Source: Nostoc sp. TH1S01 (GTDB lineage Bacteria > Cyanobacteriota > Cyanobacteriia > Cyanobacteriales > Nostocaceae). From it: DNA of 64,000 nt. A program made the translations under genes and the position numbers. Positions within the stretch are counted from its first letter, which is position 1. Every line of letters starts with the position of its first letter. The notes beneath the pieces were generated by a model, which saw only the letters and a program-made list of their open reading frames with translations, ran no database searches and was not told the DNA's origin. Shown here piece after piece: positions 1 to 8,225 of the stretch. The stretch lies in assembly GCA_018993265.1 (NCBI GenBank), contig JAGKSW010000079.1, positions 1 to 64,000 on the forward strand. The letters are read 5' to 3'.

Positions 1-12
1 GCAAAGCTGTAC

Positions 13-1152
13 TTAGTCATTTACTAATGATATAGTGACTAACCGCTCTAGAGAAACTTGGACTTCGTTGAAGACTAAGCCTGTAGCATCTGTTAGGGCT
101 GCGGTTTTTGCTGGTGTCAGGAAGACAACCAAGGCAGACAGTACTGTGCGATCATTTTGATGAAGAATTTGCGCGGCATCGGCAAACAGAAACCCATAGA
201 GATCAGGAGAGTTTGCAGCATTCCGCAACCGCTCTAAGGCAACACTAATAGAGCAGCCTTTGTGTGCCACCTGTCCCAATGTCCAATCCAAGGCGAGGGG
301 GTTGCCACCAGCTGCTTCATATAAGGCAGTTAATGTTTCTGGCTTCGTGGCGTTTAGTTCCCGCTCTAGCCTGCGGTTTTTCCTTCCCTTCTCTCTCATT
401 AACTCTAAAGCTTCTGCCTCAGAGAGACGGTCTAAGCGGATGGTGACGGCACTTTCTCCAGTGCGGCGGCGGCTGGTGATGATGGCTTTGTTGGGAGTGG
501 TCAACTTCCGCAGAAACTCAGCAATCATGTCCCTTTCTTGGACGTTCAGTGTTTCCAAGTTGTCCCAAATCAAAAGAGTGCGCCGTCCCCGCAGGGCTTC
601 TAACAAGGCGCGGCGGCGTTCTTCGGCATTAGTCATCTTGACAATATCTGCCAGTCCCAAACCCTTAGCAAATTCCCGGCAAAAGCTATCGAGGGAAGAC
701 AAAGAGAGGGTTTCTTCCCGTACTCCTTCAGGTGAAAGCCAGGTAGTCTTCGCAGAAGCAAACAGGTAAGCATCAAACATCGCTTGCTTACGGGCAAGGT
801 GCGCCACCTCTAGTGCCAATGCTGTTTTGCCCATACCGCCAATACCGTCAATTGTCACACCCCAACCCCGTTCTTCTGGTGAGAGTGCTTCTAAACAACG
901 GGCGATTTCTTGTTTGCGTCCGACAAATACATCATTATACCGGGGCAGGTTATCAGGGACATTTGCTAAGTGCTGTCCTTGTAACTGGCTTAATCGTGCC
1001 TCTAGACTAGAGACTTCCTTTTGTTTTTCCTCAAATTCAATCTGCAAATCTACGGGAACTCGAAGCCCATAACCGGCTTTTTCTTCTTCTAATATTTGGA
1101 GGGCGCGACGGGCGCGGTTGAGAGTTCGTTGTAGTGCTTCTTGATTATCCAT
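13..1152 (-). CDS. NB-ARC (STAND) ATPase with N-terminal adaptor-like module, C-terminally short
   Basis: A 379-residue signal-transduction ATPase of the STAND/NB-ARC class, likely a nucleotide-controlled switch in a conflict or stress pathway. Residues 1-73 form a charged helical module that is almost identical to the N-terminus of the TIR protein at 1554-2366. NB-ARC follows: Walker A GIGGMGKT (103-110), Walker B-like LLIWDN (193-198), the TSRRR sensor segment (226-230) and a GNPLAL motif (283-288). The protein stops at residue 379 inside what looks like the winged-helix region (LERLVTISLVND), with no TPR/WD repeat sensor region, which such proteins normally carry. After the TAA the same frame continues V-Q-L-C to the window edge, so a nonsense mutation is possible. 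Minus strand, upstream of nothing else visible. Function in defence is inference from family; the ATPase call is solid. Confidence 0.85.
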   Translation of the reverse strand: MDNQEALQRTLNRARRALQILEEEKAGYGLRVPVDLQIEFEEKQKEVSSLEARLSQLQGQHLANVPDNLPRYNDVFVGRKQEIARCLEALSPEERGWGVTIDGIGGMGKTALALEVAHLARKQAMFDAYLFASAKTTWLSPEGVREETLSLSSLDSFCREFAKGLGLADIVKMTNAEERRRALLEALRGRRTLLIWDNLETLNVQERDMIAEFLRKLTTPNKAIITSRRRTGESAVTIRLDRLSEAEALELMREKGRKNRRLERELNATKPETLTALYEAAGGNPLALDWTLGQVAHKGCSISVALERLRNAANSPDLYGFLFADAAQILHQNDRTVLSALVVFLTPAKTAALTDATGLVFNEVQVSLERLVTISLVND

Positions 1153-1229
1153 AGGATTTCATAAAAAGAAATCTAAGGAAATTGCAAATAAAAAATATGT
1201 AGTCTTCTTATTGATAGCAAAAAGTTTTA

Positions 1230-1522
1230 GATCCCCCTAAATCCCTCTTAAAAAGGGGGACTTTGAGAAGTTTTTCCCCCTTTTAAGGCTAAGGTGTACA
1301 CAAAAATCTTCGTGTGGTGCATCTGTCCCGCCTCGGAATAAATTCCGAGTCTCATAGCGCAAGTCCTCTCAAGAGGACTCAACAAAAATTTTATTTCAGT
1401 CTACTTCAGTAGACTTTGGCTATAAGCCTGGAACTTTAGTTCTAGGCGGGAATAGCTTCAACATAACAATTTCGACTTGTGTGTACACGATAGCTTTTTA
1501 AGAGGAGTTTCAAGGGGATCTG
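1230..1522. repeat. MITE-like nested repeat with multi-hairpin core
   Basis: The gap between the NB-ARC and TIR genes is filled by a repeat element. Outer imperfect inverted ends (AGATCCCCCTAAAT near 1230 and AAGGGGATCT ending about 1522) enclose a second pair of ends, GTGTACAC at 1294-1301 and 1481-1488. Inside, an 8-bp stem (1326-1333 with 1444-1451, TCCCGCCT/AGGCGGGA) closes four consecutive hairpins: 1332-1349, 1362-1379, 1398-1415 and 1427-1446. There is no ORF inside. The look is that of a non-autonomous mobile repeat of a kind frequent in Nostocales. Confidence 0.7.
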
Positions 1523-1553
1523 GTGAAATATTTAATACTTCTCAGACATCCTC

Positions 1554-2366
1554 TTACTCATCTAAACTTTTTTCAATTGCTTTGAATAATGCCTCAAAAT
1601 CTGATTGTATATGAATATCTTGTGTCAGCGTATTCATATCTCTCAGCAGGTTTGTGAGATTAGCAAACATAGAGCGAATTTCTGTATATAGATCAATCTC
1701 TTCTCGAAAACCCTGCAAATTAGCAGCGTTAACTTTTCCCATAGCGTCATTTAACTCTTTAATTTTATTTTCCCAATACTCAACATATTTAATTCTTTCA
1801 ATAGCTTTATAAATTTTGGCATCTGCTAAAACTATGGGGAAAATTCGATGATAAAGGTTTCCTTTTTTGGCAATTTCCACTAATTCATACATACAATTTT
1901 CGGATTTTAAATATTGGTCGCTGATTACCAAGATTACGCATTTGCCACGACTCAATCGCTGCATAAATTGTTGGAATCTTTCTTTGTAAGCAATTTCACC
2001 TTTATCTCGAATAATCTTAATGCTTTTCTCCTGAAATGCTTTCTCTAGTTGTTCGACAAATAATGGGCTGTGATTATCTCGCCAAGTGTAGGAAATAAAT
2101 ACTTCCTTTTGCTGGTTTGCTGGTAGCTGATGTGTTGAAGATTGTTGATTATAGCTTGGCAGATTATTAGGCGCATTTGTCAGGAAATTTTCCTGTAATT
2201 TATTCAATCGCGCTTCTAAACTATATACTTCCTTTTGTTTTTCTTCTATTTCAATTTGAAAATCTACTGGAACTCGAATCCCATAACCAGCCTTTTGCTC
2301 CTCTAATATCTGAAGAGCGCGGCGAGCGCGGTTGAGAGTTTGCTGTAGTGCTTCTTGGTCATCCAT
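1554..2366 (-). CDS. TIR-domain protein with N-terminal module shared with the NB-ARC neighbour
   Basis: 270 residues. Residues 1-73 match the NB-ARC neighbour at 57 of 73 positions (start MDDQEALQQTLNRARRALQ) and end in the same LPxYN motif. A short linker leads to a TIR domain (about 87-230): EVFISYTWRD strand A/box 1, and a segment ending SENCMYEL whose Glu161 sits where NAD-cleaving TIR domains have the catalytic glutamate. A helical tail follows. Bacterial TIR domains commonly hydrolyse NAD+ or make cADPR-like signals during abortive infection. Same strand as the NB-ARC gene but 401 bp upstream of it, with a repeat element between, so co-transcription is uncertain. The shared N-terminus suggests homotypic docking of effector (TIR) to switch (NB-ARC), in the manner described for effector-associated domains. 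TIR assignment is firm; enzymatic activity is inferred. Confidence 0.88.
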   Translation of the reverse strand: MDDQEALQQTLNRARRALQILEEQKAGYGIRVPVDFQIEIEEKQKEVYSLEARLNKLQENFLTNAPNNLPSYNQQSSTHQLPANQQKEVFISYTWRDNHSPLFVEQLEKAFQEKSIKIIRDKGEIAYKERFQQFMQRLSRGKCVILVISDQYLKSENCMYELVEIAKKGNLYHRIFPIVLADAKIYKAIERIKYVEYWENKIKELNDAMGKVNAANLQGFREEIDLYTEIRSMFANLTNLLRDMNTLTQDIHIQSDFEALFKAIEKSLDE

Positions 2367-2514
2367 ATAATTATCTCAAAAATAAATTTTAAGAACTTGT
2401 AAATTTACAAATATGCAATTAATGCTGATGGCATAAGCTCTCTAGTTTATCTGAGCGCCAGGACAGGCAAGATGCCCACCATACAAGATTGTATAATCTT
2501 CTCACGGCAACCCC

Positions 2515-2675
2515 AGAACTCGGAAGTTGATGTTCAGAACTCGGAGTTTCATGTTCAAAACTCGGAAATTTGTGTTTGGAACTCGGAAGTTCGTGTTCGG
2601 AGCTTGAAAGTTTTTGTTTAGAACTTGAAAGTTGTTGTTTGAAACTCGGAAGTTGGTGTTTAGAACTTGGAATGT
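2515..2675. repeat. 21-bp tandem repeat (minisatellite)
   Basis: Seven contiguous imperfect 21-bp units begin at 2515, 2536, 2557, 2578, 2599, 2620 and 2641, with a decaying eighth unit from 2662. The unit is approximately AGAACTCGGAAGTTGGTGTT plus one T or C. Because 21 is a multiple of three, the minus strand stays open for 65 codons as a heptapeptide series (N-x-N-F-R-V-L), but there is no ribosome binding site and no recognisable product, so it is annotated as a repeat only. The units are contiguous without spacers, so it is not a CRISPR. A hairpin with GTTGGGT/ACCCAAC arms lies at about 2758-2783, between this array and the SNF2 gene. Confidence 0.85.
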
Positions 2676-2842
2676 GAAAAATCTATTGTCGATTATCATA
2701 GTTTAAACACATCCCGTTGTTTCATTGAGATTGTATTTCTATAACCTAATAAGTTGTGTTGGGTTTCACTGCGTTCCACCCAACCTACACATCTTTAAAA
2801 ACACTCTGCGTTACTTTGCGTTTACCTGCGAGTTCCTCTGCG

Positions 2843-5800
2843 TTATTCCGCATCTTCATCAATCAAAGCATTACGGTCAAGTATAAGTAAGTTACGCAGT
2901 TGATCTGTATCTAATTCAGTTAACCATTCTTCACCAGCACTCACGACTTGTTCAGCTAACTGCTTTTTACTTTCAATCATGTCGTGAATCTTTTCTTCTA
3001 AAGTGCCAGTGCAGACAAACTTATGTACTTGCACATTCCTAGTTTGACCAATCCGAAAAACTCGGTCTGTGGCTTGATTTTCAATAGCAGGATTCCACCA
3101 TCTATCAAAGTGAAATACATGATTTGCACGAGTTAAATTCAATCCAACGCCACCCGCTTTTAAAGACAGAATCATAATCGGTGGCCCTTGCGGATCTTGT
3201 TGGAAACGGTCTACCATTTCCTCGCGTTGTTTTTTGCTGGTGCTGCCATATAAAAAGAAAACTTCTCTACCTAATTGCTGTTCTAAATAAGGTTTGAGTA
3301 ACTTACCCCATTCCGCAAATTGAGTGAAAATTAACGCCCTATCTCCTTCTGAAATCGCCACATCTAACATTTCTTCGAGACGTTGCAATTTACCAGAATT
3401 ATGTTGTCCTAATGTTGTTTCTTTCAAATACTGGGAAGGGTGGTTACAAATTTGTTTGAGTTTAGTTAATAAAGCTAAAATCATCCCCCGCCGTTGCAAT
3501 CCTTCAGCAGATTCTATTTCAACTAAAGATGTGTCTACTGCTTGTTGATAAAGTGCGGCTTGTTCTGTAGTCAAACCACAAAATATCGTCATTTCTTGCT
3601 TGTCTGGCAAGTCTTGAATAATTTCGCGGTCTGTTTTCAACCTTCTTAAAATAAAAGGTTGAACTAATGAACGCAATTGATTCAACGATGCTGCATCTCC
3701 ATACTTTTCAATCGGCATCGCAAACCGCCGTTGAAAGAATTGTTTATTGCCCAAATAACCAGGATTGAGGAAATCTAAGATCGACCATAATTCTTGCAGT
3801 CTATTTTCTACTGGTGTACCTGTTAAAGCAATACGAAATGTTGCCTCTAGCTGTCGAATTGCTTGCGACTGCTTGGCATCAGGATTTTTTACATTTTGGG
3901 CTTCATCTAAGACAATCATCTGCCAAGAAACAGTCTGCAATAATTTCACATCTCTGTGAATTAAGGAATAACTAGTAATAATTAAATTATGCTTATTTAC
4001 AGCTTCCACAAATGCTTTACCTTTGGGGCGTTTGTCACCGTGATACTGCATTACTTTTAGGCTGGAGGCAAATTTTTTCACTTCCCGTTCCCAGTTACCT
4101 AACACAGAAGTGGGGCAAACTAATAGTATGGGTTTTTCTAGTACATCTTGTTCTTTGAGGTGTAAAAGAAAAGCAATAAATTGAATAGTGTTGTGACAAA
4201 TAATATTATTCGCCACAAAATTGTGATGTTTGCCTACTTCAAAATCGTAAACCCAGCCTTGATAATCTACCTCTTCGATGTTGCTAATTTTGCAATAAAA
4301 TACTTCTTTGTCAATTAAGGTTTGGAGATGCTGTGTCGTGGAATTGAATTTTTCTAAATCTAATTGGTTATAAGCAGTTAATGTTTTAGCTGTCCACTTA
4401 GAAGGTTTTAATTGCTGATATTGTTGTTGAGTTTCTCCCGTAATGATTTGGTTCATACAAACTACAACTTTCTGTAAACTTTCTCTAGAAAATTGTTGTG
4501 AACCATTAATATAAACAGTATTGTGCATTCCTAAGTGTCGCAGAGGTATGCCTGTTATTGCGACTGTTTGAGCAACAACATCAGCAGCAGGAACACCCTC
4601 GATATTGGTGTTATTAACTCGCTGACAAATTTCCCTCAATTTTTGCTGCTTTTGAGTGTAGTTAAACCCAATTTCTTGCAAAAATCTCCGGGCTGAATTG
4701 CCGCCAATGACACCAATATAATAAGTACGCAAAATGCGCTTACCATTGGTGGCACATTTTTGTTTTGAAGAAATTCGTAACCAAATACCAAAGCGACGCA
4801 GCAGTGTAGAAAGTTGCTGAATTAGTAAACTTGATGCTGTGGCAATCTCAATACTCCGCATACTAGAAACTACAGCGGACTCAGCATCAAAATAGTGACG
4901 TAAAAATAACCGCACACTATCTAAGTCAGCCTGCATAATGAATGAGGGAATCGATTTGACTGCGGAAAGTTTACCCCAAACGTAACCTTGATTTTCGAGA
5001 AAGCGACGGTAAGCTTGGCTATTAATTCGCAGAAAAGGAACTTTACCAGGAAATGTACAAATACTAGGATGGTTGATTTTGAGATTGTAGCGATCGCCTA
5101 TCCTCTGAAATGTTTGGCGTAAATCTTCTAGTAAGTTTACGTCTTTTTGGGTAATGCTGAGAGTTCCGATATCGGCTAGTTCATGTCCTTCCGCAATTTG
5201 CCAAGCTAGAAATTTTACTAAATCCGGGTCTTGTGGTTGACCATGCCAAAGCGTCTTAGCAGGTACACAAACGTAATCACCTACCTGTAAATTATTTGTC
5301 CATCCTTTATTTGTAAGTAACTTGTGACGATAAGTAATAGTCACACTACTTCCATCTTGCAGCGTGATTTTTCTCAACTTCTCGCATACTTGCTGCCGAT
5401 ATAATCGCTGAATCGGTGCTTGTACAATTTTGCCAGTAGCCTCATCTATGGAATTAACTAGTAAATCCTGAGTGGGTTCAGCCCAAAATCCTTCACCATC
5501 AAATATTGCTACGCCAACATTGTTTGTCCAAATAGCCTCTGCTGTCTGTAATATTCCATTGACATTAATTAAGGTATCAGGCGCAACGCATTTCCCCAGT
5601 CCCATATCGTCGGCGAGACATGCACCTAAACCCCAACGTTCCAAGAAAGCCAGCCAAGCCGCACCTCGTTCTTGATACGGACGCAGTTTTCCGTGGAAAC
5701 TGGCGGGTGTGGGTAAAGGTGTAATTTCCTGATTATTGGTCAACGCCCCAATTAATTCTTGTAAAGCCCCAGAGGCTTCAAAACTGACCACTGGTAATTT

Positions 5801-7477
5801 TTCAATCACCTGGGTATCCCCTGTACTGAGGCGTAAGGCATCTTCTAAAGAAAGTGCCATTTGTTCTTTACGCGAAGCAAAAAATGTCTGGGCTGTTTTA
5901 ATATCTTGGGGACGCAACTCTACCCATTCGCCGTTAATTTCTACCAACGGACTATTTAACGCTACTAGTCGGTCAAACTCTGCTTTAGAAATTGTCTGTC
6001 CCCCGATCGCCAATTGCCATTGAAAATTCAACAAACTTTGTAAACCCAAGCGTTCTTTTTGTTTTTTGGGCGTTTCGGCGGTAATTTTCAACCCTAAACG
6101 GTTCGCCCAGCCTTCGCGGTTGGTCAAACTGGGGGGCAGAATTACACCTAAACCGCTATCTTCCAATCTCCAAGCCACAGATTTGATAAATTCATAAGCT
6201 TGGATGGGGTTCAGTTGGCAAGATTGGGGATATTCTGTTTCTAAGCTGGGTGTAATTGTTCCATATAATCGAGAAGCTAAACCCAAACCACGCAAAAAAG
6301 TTTCTTGTGGTTTTTCAATGGTGCGGTTTTGATAAATTAATTCTTCAACAGGATTTTGCCAAATGGTTGCTGCATCAACTAAAAACTCTGGGTCATCTGC
6401 AGCCTGGAGAAAGTACGCCAATTTCCATTCTGTTTCTCCCGCTTCTGGGGAAGATAGTTGAAAACAAGTGCGAAATAAGGGTTTTCCTGTGAGTTGATGT
6501 TGTAACGGCAAAGTCCAAGCTTTCAGTGCTGCTTCTAAGCGTTCTACACCAATTGCATCTGCAATCACGGTACTAGATGCACCCGTTAAAGCTTGTAACC
6601 ACTGGCGAATTGCTGATGGTAAAGCCGCCATCACTCTGGTTTCGATGATGGGTTGATTACCCACCATTTGACGCACTTGCACATCTATGATGCTGTTGAG
6701 GAAATCTAAAATTAATGCTTGTGGCGATTCAGGTAAATTTACATATATCTCCCGACTCCCCACTCCCGACTCCCCACTCCCTATCTCTTGATAAGTACGA
6801 CAACCCAGGGGCATTTTCGCGGCAAACTTTTCTAAGCGAGTCCCATCTACAGCACTGTCTAATAGGACTTGCCACTGAGCGATTGTACTATCTGCTTGGT
6901 GTTGAATATTAGGTAAAAACTTAGAGCGTGAAATTAAATCTAAACTCCAACGGGCTACCTGTGACCAAAATCTTAAATCTCCAGCTAAAAAAGCATCTTC
7001 ACCATTAGTAATGTTGAGAGGAAGAGATTGGAGAAATTTAATTGCTTCGCTGGTATTAAGACAAAAACCTTCAACTTGCCAAGGTTGGAGATATGGTGCA
7101 GTGTCAGCATTTAAATCTTGGCTAGCAGAATGTAGAGGTAATAAGTTGAAGGTTTTATCTTCGCTGTTTTCGCCAATTTGAGTTGGTAAAGCGATAATTT
7201 GCGAATGGCTTGGTAAGCTTACTTCTGGCGGTTTTGTAGTTTTGCGCGATCGCACCCCTTGAGGCTGTACCTGCTGTTGTTTCGTGCTGGTAATTGTCAG
7301 ATTCCTCGCTGCTAACCAGTCACTTAACTCCATTGCTGTCATTGCTAATGGATGTGATGGTACTTCTAACGATTTATTTATATCCCAACTTACTTGCGGC
7401 GATCGCCAAGTTTCTCCCCAGATAAATAAACAGCTATTTTGATTTTTTCTTAACCAACTACCGTGTAAAATCGCCAT
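2843..7477 (-). CDS. SNF2-family DEAD/DEAH-like helicase containing an intein
   Basis: Swi2/Snf2-type double-stranded-DNA translocase ORF of 1544 codons: 1077 residues of extein plus a 467-residue intein. The N-terminal ~590 residues are the cyanobacterial SNF2-associated region. Motif I is split: DDMGLGK ends at residue 629, the intein occupies 630-1096, and TIQFIAFL resumes at 1097. Motif II VLDEAQ, GTPVENR, and the C-terminal helicase half (ILSLKAGGVGLNL, TDRVFRIGQ) follow. A short repeat in the DNA at about 6752-6782 encodes a Gly/Ser-rich linker. Start ATG gives MAILHGSW. A monocistronic minus-strand gene, 375 bp or more from each neighbour. Only the spliced product can have a working Walker A motif. 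Physiological role (repair, chromosome remodelling) is not visible in the sequence. Confidence 0.95.
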   Translation of the reverse strand: MAILHGSWLRKNQNSCLFIWGETWRSPQVSWDINKSLEVPSHPLAMTAMELSDWLAARNLTITSTKQQQVQPQGVRSRKTTKPPEVSLPSHSQIIALPTQIGENSEDKTFNLLPLHSASQDLNADTAPYLQPWQVEGFCLNTSEAIKFLQSLPLNITNGEDAFLAGDLRFWSQVARWSLDLISRSKFLPNIQHQADSTIAQWQVLLDSAVDGTRLEKFAAKMPLGCRTYQEIGSGESGVGSREIYVNLPESPQALILDFLNSIIDVQVRQMVGNQPIIETRVMAALPSAIRQWLQALTGASSTVIADAIGVERLEAALKAWTLPLQHQLTGKPLFRTCFQLSSPEAGETEWKLAYFLQAADDPEFLVDAATIWQNPVEELIYQNRTIEKPQETFLRGLGLASRLYGTITPSLETEYPQSCQLNPIQAYEFIKSVAWRLEDSGLGVILPPSLTNREGWANRLGLKITAETPKKQKERLGLQSLLNFQWQLAIGGQTISKAEFDRLVALNSPLVEINGEWVELRPQDIKTAQTFFASRKEQMALSLEDALRLSTGDTQVIEKLPVVSFEASGALQELIGALTNNQEITPLPTPASFHGKLRPYQERGAAWLAFLERWGLGACLADDMGLGKCVAPDTLINVNGILQTAEAIWTNNVGVAIFDGEGFWAEPTQDLLVNSIDEATGKIVQAPIQRLYRQQVCEKLRKITLQDGSSVTITYRHKLLTNKGWTNNLQVGDYVCVPAKTLWHGQPQDPDLVKFLAWQIAEGHELADIGTLSITQKDVNLLEDLRQTFQRIGDRYNLKINHPSICTFPGKVPFLRINSQAYRRFLENQGYVWGKLSAVKSIPSFIMQADLDSVRLFLRHYFDAESAVVSSMRSIEIATASSLLIQQLSTLLRRFGIWLRISSKQKCATNGKRILRTYYIGVIGGNSARRFLQEIGFNYTQKQQKLREICQRVNNTNIEGVPAADVVAQTVAITGIPLRHLGMHNTVYINGSQQFSRESLQKVVVCMNQIITGETQQQYQQLKPSKWTAKTLTAYNQLDLEKFNSTTQHLQTLIDKEVFYCKISNIEEVDYQGWVYDFEVGKHHNFVANNIICHNTIQFIAFLLHLKEQDVLEKPILLVCPTSVLGNWEREVKKFASSLKVMQYHGDKRPKGKAFVEAVNKHNLIITSYSLIHRDVKLLQTVSWQMIVLDEAQNVKNPDAKQSQAIRQLEATFRIALTGTPVENRLQELWSILDFLNPGYLGNKQFFQRRFAMPIEKYGDAASLNQLRSLVQPFILRRLKTDREIIQDLPDKQEMTIFCGLTTEQAALYQQAVDTSLVEIESAEGLQRRGMILALLTKLKQICNHPSQYLKETTLGQHNSGKLQRLEEMLDVAISEGDRALIFTQFAEWGKLLKPYLEQQLGREVFFLYGSTSKKQREEMVDRFQQDPQGPPIMILSLKAGGVGLNLTRANHVFHFDRWWNPAIENQATDRVFRIGQTRNVQVHKFVCTGTLEEKIHDMIESKKQLAEQVVSAGEEWLTELDTDQLRNLLILDRNALIDEDAE
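4190..5590 (-). mobile_element. Intein (class 1, with LAGLIDADG-type endonuclease) in SNF2 helicase
   Basis: In-frame 467-residue protein intron, residues 630-1096 of the host protein. It begins with Cys (block A CVAPDTLINVNG), has block B with T714 and H717 (TITYRHKLLT), two dodecapeptide-like endonuclease motifs (LVKFLAWQIAEGH near 752-764, with Glu762; LFLRHYFDAES near 856-865 with Asp863/Glu865), block F (VYDFEVGKHHNFVANN) and block G ending ICHN; the +1 extein residue is Thr. All residues needed for standard splicing (C1, penultimate H, terminal N, +1 T) are present. The insertion point is the most conserved helicase site, the Walker A lysine, as usual for inteins. The endonuclease may be active; this cannot be judged from sequence alone. 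Confidence 0.95.
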
Positions 7478-8225
7478 TTTTAACTACTCGAATTTTGACC
7501 GGACTAACTTATTCAAATTTTGAATTTTTATCTATTACTTTTATTTAATTTATATAATTTTAGCCAATTAATTCCGCAATTTTTTATCGTCATTTATAAA
7601 TTATCAAATTATTACTTATTTTCTCAAAAATAGCAATTGCAATATTTGCTGAAAATTAAATTGCTAATTATAAATATTTTGTGATTTGGTGATTGAATAT
7701 TTATTTTGTTGAGGCTGCAACTACGAAAAATTTCAATTTACTAAAGTATACTAGTTCGGCTACAAAGCTAGGTAGAAAACCTATTATGGTTCTGAATTCT
7801 GACTTTTGAATTCAGCATTATGTCGTATGTTTGCAACGTTGGTACTATTGTACAACTAGGTTTACTTACTGGTGTGATATTGTTTTCGTCTAATTTAATA
7901 ATGATTTAAGAGATGTAGCATTCTGTTGAGAAGTTGTAAAAAAATCTACTTTATAGCCTTACCTCTATCAGTATTTGATAAATTCCATAGATTGCTATAT
8001 ATGCAATTCCTCAGACTTTTGAGTATGATTAGGCATATTCTACCTGTGGCAATTCTAAGAAATAAGCAAGCCGTCGAATTTACTGCCGCTTGATCAGCAA
8101 ACATGTAATAGATTTGGCAGGGAATAACTTGTTTATCTTTGTATGTAACAGAAGCCAGCCAGAGTGCATAAATGTTAGGATTGCCACAGAGAGAGAATAG
8201 CGTGCATAGAAGGAAAAAAAACTGA
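7478..8225. other. AT-rich non-coding gap upstream of pnp
   Basis: 748 bp between the divergent SNF2 and pnp genes. It is strongly AT-rich (notably 7500-7700). It should hold both promoters and the pnp leader; no tRNA, repeat or convincing small gene was seen. An AAGGA Shine-Dalgarno lies about 10 nt before the pnp ATG. A 29-codon hydrophobic ORF near 7820-7909 lacks a ribosome binding site and was not called. Confidence 0.5.

Noticed and set aside
2515-2675. CRISPR array
   Set aside because: Units are contiguous, 21 bp, without spacers, and no cas gene is near.
2502-2699. 65-codon ORF across the tandem repeat
   Set aside because: The frame is open only because the 21-bp unit is a multiple of three; no ribosome binding site or family.
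2843-7477. SNF2 helicase as part of the TIR/NB-ARC defence locus
   Set aside because: Separated by a minisatellite, own leader region, and of the common cyanobacterial housekeeping SNF2 type; no evidence of linkage.
7820-7909. 29-codon hydrophobic ORF, possible photosystem small subunit
   Set aside because: No Shine-Dalgarno; it resembles none of the small Psb/Pet peptides I know.
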